From: DRPG01 sp964655065 | Lineage (GTDB): Bacteria > Myxococcota_A > UBA796 > GCA-2862545 | Assembly (NCBI GenBank): GCA_964655065.1 | Contig: CAZZLC010000032.1 | Location: 16,273-80,272 of the forward strand | Direction: 5' to 3' | Length of the DNA: 64,000 bases | Part shown: positions 39,182-48,200 of the stretch, one piece after another | Layout: every line of letters begins with the position of its first letter | Position numbering within the stretch: position 1 is the stretch's first letter | Notes under the pieces: model-generated | Told to the model about the DNA's origin: nothing | Databases searched by the model: none | What the model saw: the letters and a program-made list of their open reading frames with translations, nothing else | Program-made: the position numbers and the translations under genes

Positions 39182-41974
39182 TCACATGGTCTCGCTGCCG
39201 CCGATCGGCTCGCGTACCCAGCGGCCGTCTCGGTAGGTCAAGCGCACCGTCGGCCAGAAGCGCTCGTCCGGCTCCAGCGTGAGCACCTGCTGTTCTCCCG
39301 AGAGCTGCGCGAGACGCAGACGCACGGGCTCGCCCTGGGGCAATCCACGCACCACGTCGATGAGCGTGCCGAGGTCCGGCGTGTCCGTGCCGTTGACGTC
39401 GAGGATCGAGCGCTGCGGGTAGACCTTCGCCCGGCCCGCCGGACTGCCCGAGTTCCACCAGGCGATGTAGGGCCGCGAGGGATCCGCCCCGGCAAATCGA
39501 GCCGCTCGATGGGGATCGTGGATGCGCAGGCCCGCCCAGAGCAGGACGTCGGTGACGTCGACCGGAGGCAGGGGCTCGGCCGCGACGGCGATCTGCAGGA
39601 GCTTCCCTTCGCGGACGAGATCGACCTGTAGCGTCGAGCGGTCCCCGACCGCCTCCTCGACGTCGGCGAACCGGGTCACGGGTCGTCCGTCCACGGCGAC
39701 GACCAGGTCGCCGGGTCGGAACACCTCGGAGGCTCCGCTCCCCCGCTCGAGCCGTCGCACGGCGAGCACCTGGCGACGCTCGGGATCGTGACGGGTGAGC
39801 GTGCGTGCCACGTCCTGCGGAAGCCCCTGCTGCAGCGCGGTGGGCAGGTCGACCGGGAAGAGCTCCCAGCCGAGATCGTAGCGCGTGCCTCCCTTCGCGA
39901 GGGCCACCGCCTCGCGCACCATCGAGGCCGGCATCACCCGCCACACCGCGTCCAGATCGCGCCCCGACCCAAACGAGTAGGAGGCCTGGAATCCCACCAC
40001 CCGGCCCTTGCGATCGACGACCACGCCGTTGTGGCTGGGGCGAGGATCGGTGACGAGCACGTCGAGGTGAGTCTCCCGGAACCGGGGCGGCCCGGAGGCG
40101 GAGATGATGAGGGGATCGAAGTCGCGCAGCTCGGTCTTGCGGACCTCGATGGCACCCTTGGCCTTGAGATCGACCATCCACAGCTTGTCTCCCCGCTCGG
40201 GGAGCTCGTCGGCCAGCTCGACGGCCCGCAGCCCGTACCGCTCGACCACGGCGGGCTCGATACGCACCACGGCGAGATTGTGCCGGGGGTGCAGCGCGAC
40301 GAGCGACGCGGGGACCTGCACCGTGCCGAACAGCGTGGCGGTCAGCTCCGCGACGGCGATGGGGACCGTGTTCCGGTCGACGACGACCAGCCCGTCCTTC
40401 TCGTCGACGAGGATGCCTCCCCCGACGAAGTTGTCTGCGGGAAGCCCGGCGATCTGGTACGGCACGTCGCACTCGATCTCGATCAGCGAGGGCTGCAGTC
40501 GCTCGCCACGCTTGTCGGCCACCGGCGGCCACTCGAGCTCGGGCACGTCGGCGACGATCGGCGCACCGGCGCGCTTCGGCACGGGCAGGGTCTCGCACGG
40601 CCACTCCCCGGTGCCGTCGTCGCGCTCGCAGCGCTCGGCCTCGAACCAGTGCCGGTCGATGCGGACCGAGGTGACCCGCTGATCCTGGGGCCGCCCCTGG
40701 GGGTACCACCGGAACAGCACCGGCGTGCCGTCGGGCACCTCGGCGATGACCTCCACGAATGCGTCGAGATCGGGCAGGGGCCGCCCGTCGGCGGCGACGA
40801 GGATCGCGCGGCTCGGGATGCCGTCCCGCTCGAAGGAGAACCCGTTGGCCGCGACGAACACCCCCTGCACCGGCGTCTGCACGAGCCGAGCCTGGTGGTA
40901 GGAGAGGTCGTGCAGCACGGCGGCACCGATCTTGACGTACGCGTCGGGCACCAGATCGTGCAGGTCCCCCACCGTCGGCGTCACGGTCACGACCTCGCCC
41001 CGCCGGACCACCACGACCTCGACGACGTTGCCCACGCCTCTGTCGAGCAGATCCTCGAGGGTGACGAAGTCGTGGATCGCCGTGCCGTCGACGGACACCA
41101 GGATGTCGCCGACCTGGAGCAGCCCGTCGGCCGGACCTTCGGCGAGGACGTCCTTCAGCACGAGCAGCCCCGTGCCGGAAGGCCGCTGGCGACGCGCCCG
41201 CGCCTCGACGTCCTCGGGCAACCCGAGCCGGCGCAGGCGGTCGTAGCCCTCGTAGATCCAGGTGGTCTGCAGCGTGCCCCGCGACACCGGCTGGTTGTCC
41301 CGAACGAGCTCCACGGCTCGCTTCACGCGCTCGAGGGGAAGGAAGAACGAGCTCGCGCGGCCGCCGGTGGCTCCGCCGGCGTTCAGCCCCACCACGTCGC
41401 CGCTGACGTCCACCACCGGACTACCGGAGGACCCGCCGGAGATCCCTGCCGAGGCCTGGAGGTAGAACGTGTTGAAGTCGTTGTAGGTGCTGCCGTAGGT
41501 GGGCGCGTCACGATCGAGTCGCGCGATCGTGCCGTCGAGGATCGCCAGCTGCTCGCCGGAGTCGTTGCCGATCACGCGGATCTCGAGCCCCTCCCTCGCC
41601 TTGTCGGGCCGCAGGTCGAGCGATGCCGCGCGGTGAAACCGCACCTGGTCAGGGTCGTAGCGAAACAGCCCAAAGTCGTGGACCGGATCCCGGTACACCG
41701 GCACGAGGTCGACCTCTTCGCGATTCCGGAAGCTCGCCCGCGCGATCACGGGCGCCTGGGTCACCACGTGGCGGTTGGTGAGCACGAGCCCCTGCTCGGC
41801 ATCGATCACGAAGCCCGTGGCCTGGCTGTTGCTCGGGGAGTTGCCCTCGAACGCGACCGGCCGGTCCATCTGGATGGCCACCACGGCGGTGGACACCTCG
41901 TCGATCGTCCGCTGCCAGCGGTCCTCGTCTGCGGCCAGGGCGGTGGTCACCGCCCACCCTGTCATCCAAAGCAT
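39182..41974 (-). CDS. Double-domain HtrA/DegP-type protease with PDZ domains (Nma111-like layout)
   Basis: A 930-residue secreted protein; the start at 41974 has GGGAG upstream and gives a signal peptide (MLWMTGWAVTTALAA). The first trypsin-like domain has the full triad: H69 (TNRHVV), D100 (VHDFGLF) and S183 (GISGGSSGSPV). One or two PDZ domains follow. A second trypsin-like domain (about 480-690) has lost the triad (DRNTVPI, HPRHNLAVV, PSHNGVVVD). More PDZ-like sequence follows. This arrangement of an active plus an inactive protease half matches yeast Nma111-type HtrA proteins. Confidence 0.88.
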   Translation of the reverse strand: MLWMTGWAVTTALAADEDRWQRTIDEVSTAVVAIQMDRPVAFEGNSPSNSQATGFVIDAEQGLVLTNRHVVTQAPVIARASFRNREEVDLVPVYRDPVHDFGLFRYDPDQVRFHRAASLDLRPDKAREGLEIRVIGNDSGEQLAILDGTIARLDRDAPTYGSTYNDFNTFYLQASAGISGGSSGSPVVDVSGDVVGLNAGGATGGRASSFFLPLERVKRAVELVRDNQPVSRGTLQTTWIYEGYDRLRRLGLPEDVEARARRQRPSGTGLLVLKDVLAEGPADGLLQVGDILVSVDGTAIHDFVTLEDLLDRGVGNVVEVVVVRRGEVVTVTPTVGDLHDLVPDAYVKIGAAVLHDLSYHQARLVQTPVQGVFVAANGFSFERDGIPSRAILVAADGRPLPDLDAFVEVIAEVPDGTPVLFRWYPQGRPQDQRVTSVRIDRHWFEAERCERDDGTGEWPCETLPVPKRAGAPIVADVPELEWPPVADKRGERLQPSLIEIECDVPYQIAGLPADNFVGGGILVDEKDGLVVVDRNTVPIAVAELTATLFGTVQVPASLVALHPRHNLAVVRIEPAVVERYGLRAVELADELPERGDKLWMVDLKAKGAIEVRKTELRDFDPLIISASGPPRFRETHLDVLVTDPRPSHNGVVVDRKGRVVGFQASYSFGSGRDLDAVWRVMPASMVREAVALAKGGTRYDLGWELFPVDLPTALQQGLPQDVARTLTRHDPERRQVLAVRRLERGSGASEVFRPGDLVVAVDGRPVTRFADVEEAVGDRSTLQVDLVREGKLLQIAVAAEPLPPVDVTDVLLWAGLRIHDPHRAARFAGADPSRPYIAWWNSGSPAGRAKVYPQRSILDVNGTDTPDLGTLIDVVRGLPQGEPVRLRLAQLSGEQQVLTLEPDERFWPTVRLTYRDGRWVREPIGGSETM

Positions 41975-42034
41975 GACGCTCCCGTTCTCTCGCCGCAGTA
42001 GCACTGCGGCCCGGGAACCCGCACGCGAGCGCGA

Positions 42035-42631
42035 TCAGCTTCGACGGTTCGAGAACGCCACCATGCCGGTGATCGCTCCCTTGACCACGGTCGAGGCGGC
42101 CGCGTTGGCGCCCTTGGTGAGGGCCTGCCACTTGAGGAAGCCCACGTCGCCTCGCTTGGGCGCGCTCGACAGCGCATAGCCGACGTAGCCGGGCTTCACG
42201 AGCCAAGCGCCCTGGTTGTAGTCACTGCGGAAGCCCTCCTTGGCCGACAGGGCGTCCGTCTCGTCACGCAAGACGTCCCAGGCGACCACCCGGTAGCCGT
42301 CACGCTCGCCGAGGTCGGCGATGACCAGCTCGTGGTGGACGGTCCCGAGCATGGGGATCTCGATGCGCTGGTAGAAGCGCTTCTTGGCGGTACCGTCGAA
42401 GCGCGCGTCGGGGATGCTCCGACAGTCCTTCACGTGGTCGACGTTGCCCACGTAGTTGTCGACGTCGAGGACGGCGGCGACGAGCTTCTCGGGGTCGACG
42501 TCGGGCATGGGCCCGAGACCGAAACCCTCGTTGGTGGGGCGGCCGTCGTGGTTCCAGTTCTGGAACTCGAAGGAACCAGGATCAGCGGTCATCCGAGCAA
42601 ACACACGATCGACGAAGGGCTGGGGGTTCAT
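42035..42631 (-). CDS. SRPBCC (START-like)-fold protein, unknown ligand
   Basis: A 198-residue protein. The pattern of an N-terminal strand-helix, VDPEKLVAAVLDVDNYVGNV with a DHVKDCRSI strand, then a long central sheet (KRFYQRIEIPMLGTVHHELV) and a C-terminal helix (ALTKGANAAASTVVKGAI) fits an SRPBCC hydrophobic-cavity fold such as the coenzyme-Q-binding or polyketide-cyclase families. There is no signal peptide. It starts 3 bases after the NrfJ-like lipoprotein gene, so both are probably in one transcript. Confidence 0.6.
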   Translation of the reverse strand: MNPQPFVDRVFARMTADPGSFEFQNWNHDGRPTNEGFGLGPMPDVDPEKLVAAVLDVDNYVGNVDHVKDCRSIPDARFDGTAKKRFYQRIEIPMLGTVHHELVIADLGERDGYRVVAWDVLRDETDALSAKEGFRSDYNQGAWLVKPGYVGYALSSAPKRGDVGFLKWQALTKGANAAASTVVKGAITGMVAFSNRRS

Positions 42632-42634
42632 GGG

Positions 42635-43291
42635 TCACTCACACTCGGGCCCTTCGGGCACGATCTTGAAGCCGGGGACGAAGAGAATGGACTCGAACGT
42701 GCGACCGAGGGTCTTCGAAGAGAAGCCGCGCATCTCGGCGACCTCGGCCACCTGGACAAAATGACCGTCGCGCAGGAAGGTCTGGGGGCCCGCGAGCCAC
42801 GACTCAGTGCCGCAGGACTCGACCTTGGCGTAGGTATAGCCGCCCGACTGCATCGTCTCGACCACCTGGCCGTGAAGCGCCGGCTTGGCGGCTTCTTTCG
42901 GCTCCGCGGCGGCCACGGTGGGGCAGTCGATGGTGGTCTCTTCGGTCACCTCGAACCAGTCGACCATGAGCAGCGCCTCGAGCGTGCGTCCGAGCGCCTT
43001 GCTCTCGAAGTTCGTGCTCACGATCCCTTCTGGCATCTTCACGATGGCGCCGACCGGGAGCGCGGTCTTGGGTCCCGCGACCCAAGCCTCCTGCCCGCAG
43101 TAGTCCATGCGCACGTAGGTGTAGCCTTCGGTGTCGATGGCCTCGAGCACTTTCCCGCGACGCGTCACGTCGGGAGTCTGGGTCGCCTTGGCGGCCACTG
43201 GCGGCGTCGGGCGGGCAGCCGGCGCGGGCTCCGCAGGTTCCGGGGTCGAATCCCCGCAGGCGAACAGGGTCACGAGACCAACAGTGAGCAT
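42635..43291 (-). CDS. Lipoprotein with two tandem NrfJ-like domains
   Basis: A 218-residue protein with lipobox LFAC and a proline/alanine linker. Two copies of a domain of about 75 residues follow: GKVLEAIDTEGYTYVRMDYC to ALGRTLEALLMV, and GQVVETMQSGGYTYAKVESC to TLGRTFESILFV. The pattern GxVxxxxxxxGYTYxxV...W.AGP...G matches NrfJ-related proteins found near cytochrome c nitrite reductases, though no such enzyme is in this window. It heads a four-gene minus-strand series with the SRPBCC, HtrA and membrane-protein genes. Confidence 0.72.
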   Translation of the reverse strand: MLTVGLVTLFACGDSTPEPAEPAPAARPTPPVAAKATQTPDVTRRGKVLEAIDTEGYTYVRMDYCGQEAWVAGPKTALPVGAIVKMPEGIVSTNFESKALGRTLEALLMVDWFEVTEETTIDCPTVAAAEPKEAAKPALHGQVVETMQSGGYTYAKVESCGTESWLAGPQTFLRDGHFVQVAEVAEMRGFSSKTLGRTFESILFVPGFKIVPEGPECE

Positions 43292-43490
43292 GGAACGTCC
43301 TGGTGCGTGGTCGGCGGAATCATAAGCCGCCCGATCGATGGTCCGCACGCGCGCGCGCCCCGGCCGCGCGAACTCGTGCGGGAAGTCCAGCAGGCGATGC
43401 TCGAGATGAAAGACGGCGGGTGACGGCGCATCGCCGCCGCCATAGCGAGTCCAGGGGAGGGGCCCCGTGGAGCCCCCGCTGGAGGTCCTG

Positions 43491-45740
<2,250 letters not shown>

Positions 45741-45935
45741 TCAGGCGGCGGGCGTCCACGTCCCGTCGCGGAACGTCCACAACCGCTCCGTGCCCGACGC
45801 CTCGTCGACGACCAGACAGAGGGCCCCCTCGGTGACGCCGCTCTCGGGCAGGTCGTCGGGGCTCTTCACGGGCGGGAGCCACTGGGGCGGCTCCATCTCG
45901 TGGGTGGTCTCGTCGTCGAGAGGTTCCTCGTGCAC
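45741..45935 (-). CDS. Small conserved-looking protein of unknown function
   Basis: A 64-residue protein, GTG start with GGAGAAG 4 to 6 bases upstream. The acidic, proline-rich N-terminal half is followed by a compact strand pair (GALCLVVDEASGTERLWTF) and a final DGTWTPA. The W-x-F-x-DG-x-W end resembles short phage-tail-like or DUF strand motifs, but no family can be named. The stop abuts the convergent glnS stop without a gap. Confidence 0.5.
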   Translation of the reverse strand: MHEEPLDDETTHEMEPPQWLPPVKSPDDLPESGVTEGALCLVVDEASGTERLWTFRDGTWTPAA

Positions 45936-45961
45936 GGGCTTCTCCAGCAGACAAAGCGGCC

Positions 45962-46168
45962 TTAAGGCGCCGAGACCGGGTCGCCCAGCCAGGAACCAAT
46001 CACCTGTGCCGCAGAGCCTGTGGGACCCGTCGCGAGACGGTGAGGCCGGCGATCAGCGACGCCCTCGCCCCGCTCGATGGTGACGGAGGCGCCCTCGACG
46101 TGGTCGACCGGACGGTGAGCGGGGCGAGGGACATCGTCGGGCCGCGCGCTCACGAAGACGCGCGGCAT
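45962..46168 (-). CDS. 68-residue protein coupled to the HNH nuclease gene, unknown
   Basis: ATG at 46168 overlaps the HNH gene stop (ATGA), the arrangement of translationally coupled pairs. The product begins MPRVFVSARPDDVPRP and ends IGSWLGDPVSAP. It is rich in Pro, Asp and Arg, with one strand-like segment (GASVTIERGEGVAD). A longer frame opens upstream but runs antisense-like through the HNH gene and is not supported. It could be a nuclease partner or immunity-type protein; nothing in the sequence proves that. Confidence 0.4.
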   Translation of the reverse strand: MPRVFVSARPDDVPRPAHRPVDHVEGASVTIERGEGVADRRPHRLATGPTGSAAQVIGSWLGDPVSAP

Positions 46169-46776
46169 CAGCTCTCCACCAGCTCGGCGGTCCAGTAGGC
46201 GCGCCAGGGCGAGTCCTCCGGGAGGAACTCTCGCCACTCCTCGGGGATGTCGACGCTGAAGAGGGCCATCCACAGGACGTCGAGGTGGGTCGGCACCCGC
46301 GGTGTCGTGCGGAGGGTCATCTCGGCCTCGGCGGGCGTCTGGTCGGCCTTCGCGACGTTGCAGTCGACACAGGCGGTCGCCACGTTCTCCCAGCACGTCA
46401 CCGGGCGCCACCGGCCCTGGGCGAACACCCGGCCCTCTCGGGCCTGGGCTCGGGGCACGACGTGGTCGATGGTGAGCTCGGTGAGGTCGGGCCGCCCAGA
46501 GAGGCGACGCGGACTCAGGCCGCAGTACTGGCACGTGTAGTGGTCCCGCGCGAGCACGTTGGCCCGGTTGAACCGCACCCGGCTGCGAAACCGCGAGTAG
46601 CGGTGAAGCGCGACCACCGCGGGATGAGGCAGCGAGAGAGTGGCCGACCGGATCATGCGGTTCGCGTAGGCCTGGACGAGCGACGCCTTGTCGTCGAGCA
46701 GCATGCCGATCGCGCGCTGCCACGGGACCACCCGCAGGGGCGAGTAGTCGGCGTTGAGAACCAGAACCGCGTTCAT
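46168..46776 (-). CDS. HNH endonuclease family protein
   Basis: A 202-residue protein; the start at 46776 has GGAGG 5 bases upstream. The N-terminal half (NAVLVLNADYSPLRVVPWQR) is the conserved lead segment of a widespread bacterial HNH family. The nuclease motif has the zinc cysteines C82-x-x-C85 and C136-x-x-C139, the catalytic DH at 104-105 (TIDHVVPRAQ) and N131 (CWENVATAC). A weak -35/-10 pair (TCGACT, 18 bases, TATCCT) lies just upstream. Housekeeping role unknown; it is not in a phage or restriction context here. Confidence 0.9.
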   Translation of the reverse strand: MNAVLVLNADYSPLRVVPWQRAIGMLLDDKASLVQAYANRMIRSATLSLPHPAVVALHRYSRFRSRVRFNRANVLARDHYTCQYCGLSPRRLSGRPDLTELTIDHVVPRAQAREGRVFAQGRWRPVTCWENVATACVDCNVAKADQTPAEAEMTLRTTPRVPTHLDVLWMALFSVDIPEEWREFLPEDSPWRAYWTAELVES

Positions 46777-47018
46777 TTCCGCCTCCCCGGCCATCGCCAC
46801 GCAAAGGATAGCGCCACCGCGCCCATCGAGTCGAATCTGTCACGAGACATTTGCCGCGCATTCGCGCAACACCAACCCCGAGCGCGGTTCGCGACGGCGA
46901 GCGGGGCCGGCAGATCATAGGAGGTGCCCGTCTCTCCGGGCCGTCACGTCTCGATCTGGCGGCGACGTTCCCGCGGGTCACTCCCGCATCCGTGCATCAC
47001 GGTCGTTCCTCTCCTGGA

Positions 47019-47090
47019 TGCCTGATGTGGGATTCGAACCCACACCTCCCGGGGACCGTCCGGGCGCTCTGCCAGTTGAGCCAATCAGGC
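47019..47090 (-). tRNA. tRNA-like gene with non-canonical anticodon loop
   Basis: 72 nt on the minus strand. The acceptor (GCCTGAT/ATCAGGC), D stem (GCTC/GAGC), anticodon stem (CCCGG/CCGGG) and T arm (GTGGG-TTCGAAT-CCCAC) all pair perfectly, and the variable loop is AGGT. The anticodon loop reads ACGGTCC: position 33 is C rather than the near-universal U, and 37 is C rather than a purine. By position the anticodon would be GGT (Thr). CCA is not encoded directly. It is either a decayed tRNA or one with a changed role. Confidence 0.6.
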
Positions 47091-47213
47091 GGTGGAGCCG
47101 AAGCTCCGAGGGTTGGAGCCGAAGCTCCGGGGGATGGCCTTCGAGACCAGGCACGAAGCGCCGGTGGGCGTGTGCAGTCGGTCTTCGCGACCTTCACCCT
47201 CCCTGTCGGACAT
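47085..47213 (-). CDS. 42-residue ORF between tRNA genes with strong Shine-Dalgarno site
   Basis: ATG at 47213 preceded by AAGGAGGT (47224-47217), an almost ideal ribosome site. The product starts MSDREGEGREDRLHTPTG and ends with two copies of RSFGS. The stop codon TGA falls inside the first bases of the following tRNA-like gene (GCCTGA), so translation would run into that tRNA. The repeated end is encoded by the tandem UUCG hairpins. No similarity recognised; it may be a small protein or a translated spacer. Confidence 0.4.
   Translation of the reverse strand: MSDREGEGREDRLHTPTGASCLVSKAIPRSFGSNPRSFGSTA
47093..47129 (-). repeat. Two tandem cUUCGg hairpins (21-base period)
   Basis: On the minus strand, GGAGCTTCGGCTCC occurs twice (47128-47115 and 47107-47094). 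Each is a 5-bp stem closed by C-UUCG-G, an exceptionally stable RNA tetraloop. The second copy ends 3 bases before the tRNA-like gene at 47090. The 21-base period keeps reading frame, giving RSFGS twice in the small ORF. They could mark RNA processing or stabilise ends. Confidence 0.6.
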
Positions 47214-47278
47214 CACACCTCCTTCGTGGTTGATTGGCCGGGGATTCGGCCGGATTTGGCGACCCCATCGTCGCCCGT

Positions 47279-47348
47279 CACCTCGAACGGGACTCGAACC
47301 CGCACCTTCCAAGACACTCGGACACTCTTCCAGTTGAGCCATCGAGGC
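47279..47348 (-). tRNA. tRNA-like gene with five-base anticodon loop
   Basis: 70 nt. Acceptor GCCTCGA/TCGAGGT (one G-U), D stem GCTC/GAGT, T arm GCGGG-TTCGAGT-CCCGT, discriminator G73. The anticodon stem pairs as TCCGA/TTGGA with only five loop bases (GTGTC) instead of seven. If U33 is kept, positions 34-36 are GTC (Asp; G73 is also typical of tRNA-Asp), and positions 37-38 are absent. CCA is not encoded. Only 3 bases separate it from the next tRNA-like gene. Confidence 0.55.
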
Positions 47349-47351
47349 GAG

Positions 47352-47418
47352 AGACTTCCGCGGGAATCGAACCCACACCTCCCATAGATCGGGCGTCCTG
47401 CCGTTGGACCAGGAAGTC
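47352..47418 (-). tRNA. tRNA-like gene with shortened anticodon arm (67 nt)
   Basis: Acceptor GACTTCC/GGAAGTC is perfect, D stem GTCC/GGAC perfect, T arm GTGGG-TTCGATT-CCCGC good, variable loop AGGT. The anticodon arm is only 13 bases (CCCGATCTATGGG): either a 3-bp stem with a seven-base loop, or CCCG/TGGG with a five-base loop ATCTA, in which U33 would be followed by CTA, the complement of the UAG stop. Discriminator is T. CCA is not encoded. Probably non-functional in normal decoding. Confidence 0.5.
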
Positions 47419-47465
47419 GGAGACAATCGTCGTGAACCATGATGCAGCGATGTCGAAGAGCGAAG

Positions 47466-47538
47466 TACACCCGGAGGGATTCGAACCCCCAACCTCCCGG
47501 TTCGAAGCCGGGCGCTCGTCCAGTCGAGCTCCAGGTGC
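47466..47538 (-). tRNA. tRNA-Arg (anticodon TCG)
   Basis: 73 nt, fully canonical. Acceptor GCACCTG/CGGGTGT (two G-U pairs), D stem GCTC/GAGC, anticodon arm CCCGG-CTTCGAA-CCGGG with U33 and anticodon TCG, variable loop AGGTT, T arm GGGGG-TTCGAAT-CCCTC, discriminator A73. CCA is not encoded. First gene of the minus-strand tRNA series. Confidence 0.9.
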
Positions 47539-47564
47539 GCAGCGTTGACGCCGAAGGTGTCCCT

Positions 47565-47594
47565 GATGTATGCCTCGCGCCGAAATCCGTCCAA
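47565..47594 (-). promoter_or_regulatory. Candidate sigma-70 promoter for the tRNA series
   Basis: On the minus strand TTGGAC (47594-47589), 18 bases, then TACATC (47570-47565), about 27 bases before the tRNA-Arg 5' end. Just upstream (47592-47635) is a strikingly A/T-rich patch with runs of T, like an UP element, in an otherwise GC-rich window. Confidence 0.35.
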
Positions 47595-47680
47595 CAAAAA
47601 ATCCCGGAAAAGTTCAGTTAGAACCAACTTTATGCCCAAAGCTCGACCTTGCCGACGCGCCTGGCGTCAGCCAAAGAAAA

Positions 47681-47709
47681 AGCCCCGGTTCCATTGTGGA
47701 GCCGGGGCT
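47681..47709 (-). terminator. Strong intrinsic terminator
   Basis: AGCCCCGG at 47681-47688 pairs with CCGGGGCT at 47702-47709, extended inward by TTCCA/TGGAG to about 13 bp with a three-base loop. On the minus strand it is followed by TTTTTCTTT, a clear U-tract. It would stop leftward transcripts from upstream before the tRNA promoter. The plus-strand side has CTTCTTCG and may also act weakly. Confidence 0.8.
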
Positions 47710-47986
47710 TCTTCGTGATGCGACGACGGTTCGGTCAGCGCGCATCGTCCCCCGGCAGAAGGACATCGTCGGAGATGGAGGCAGGCCGCAGTCCGAGACC
47801 GCTCCAAGGGCCGCCCGTCGCCAGACGCACGAGCGCACTCTCGACAGTCGGAGCGACGCGGCACAATTCGTGCACACGTCGGCTGTCGAGGACACCCGAT
47901 ACGGTGGCCCCGTCCACGAGGACGGATTTCGAGCTGGCAGGTTGGGTCAGAATGGCGGCTCCCGTCGCGCTACCCGCGAAACGAGA

Positions 47987-48017
47987 AAGCCCCCCTCGAG
48001 AGACTCGAGAGGGGCTT
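47987..48017 (-). terminator. Second intrinsic terminator, likely ending the MATE transcript
   Basis: AAGCCCC (47987-47993) and GGGGCTT (48011-48017) enclose CTCGAG-AGA-CTCGAG, giving a stem of about 13 bp with one mismatch. The minus strand continues TTTCTCGTTT. It lies about 190 bases past the MATE stop. The sequence beside it (CGGTTCGGTCAG) recurs beside the other terminator. Confidence 0.65.
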
Positions 48018-48200
48018 CTCGCGCGATGCGCGGCGGTTCGGTCAGAACCTCCCCTCTCTGCATGGGAGCACCCGATAGGTGCCTGCCCAAAAGGAGTCCA
48101 TCTTGGTGATGTTCCGTTGGGTTCCGAGCACCTGGGGCCTCCCGCGACGAGGGGTTGGATTCAGGGTTCGTTGAAGTCTTGATCCGCTCGCGCACCGACG

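Larger units (their letters stand above)
47539..48200. other. Gene-poor 660-base stretch between tRNA series and MATE gene
   Basis: Holds the A/T-rich tRNA promoter region (about 47565-47640) and two terminator hairpins. Short frames exist on the minus strand, such as one of 60 codons ending at 47735, but none has a ribosome site. No convincing protein gene was found. The two hairpins share flanking sequence, suggesting duplication. Confidence 0.6.

Noticed and set aside
39788..42001. 737-codon plus-strand frame
   Set aside because: Antisense shadow of the HtrA gene; its composition is His/Arg/Gly-rich and has no domain.
43340..43423. Plus-strand peptide ending REVQQAMLEMKDGG that looks protein-like
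   Set aside because: It is the tail of a frame antisense to the NrfJ-like lipoprotein gene, without a start or ribosome site in the intergenic region.
47735..47917. 60-codon minus-strand frame next to the first terminator
   Set aside because: It starts at GTG without a ribosome site and shows no clear coding pattern. It remains a weak possibility only.
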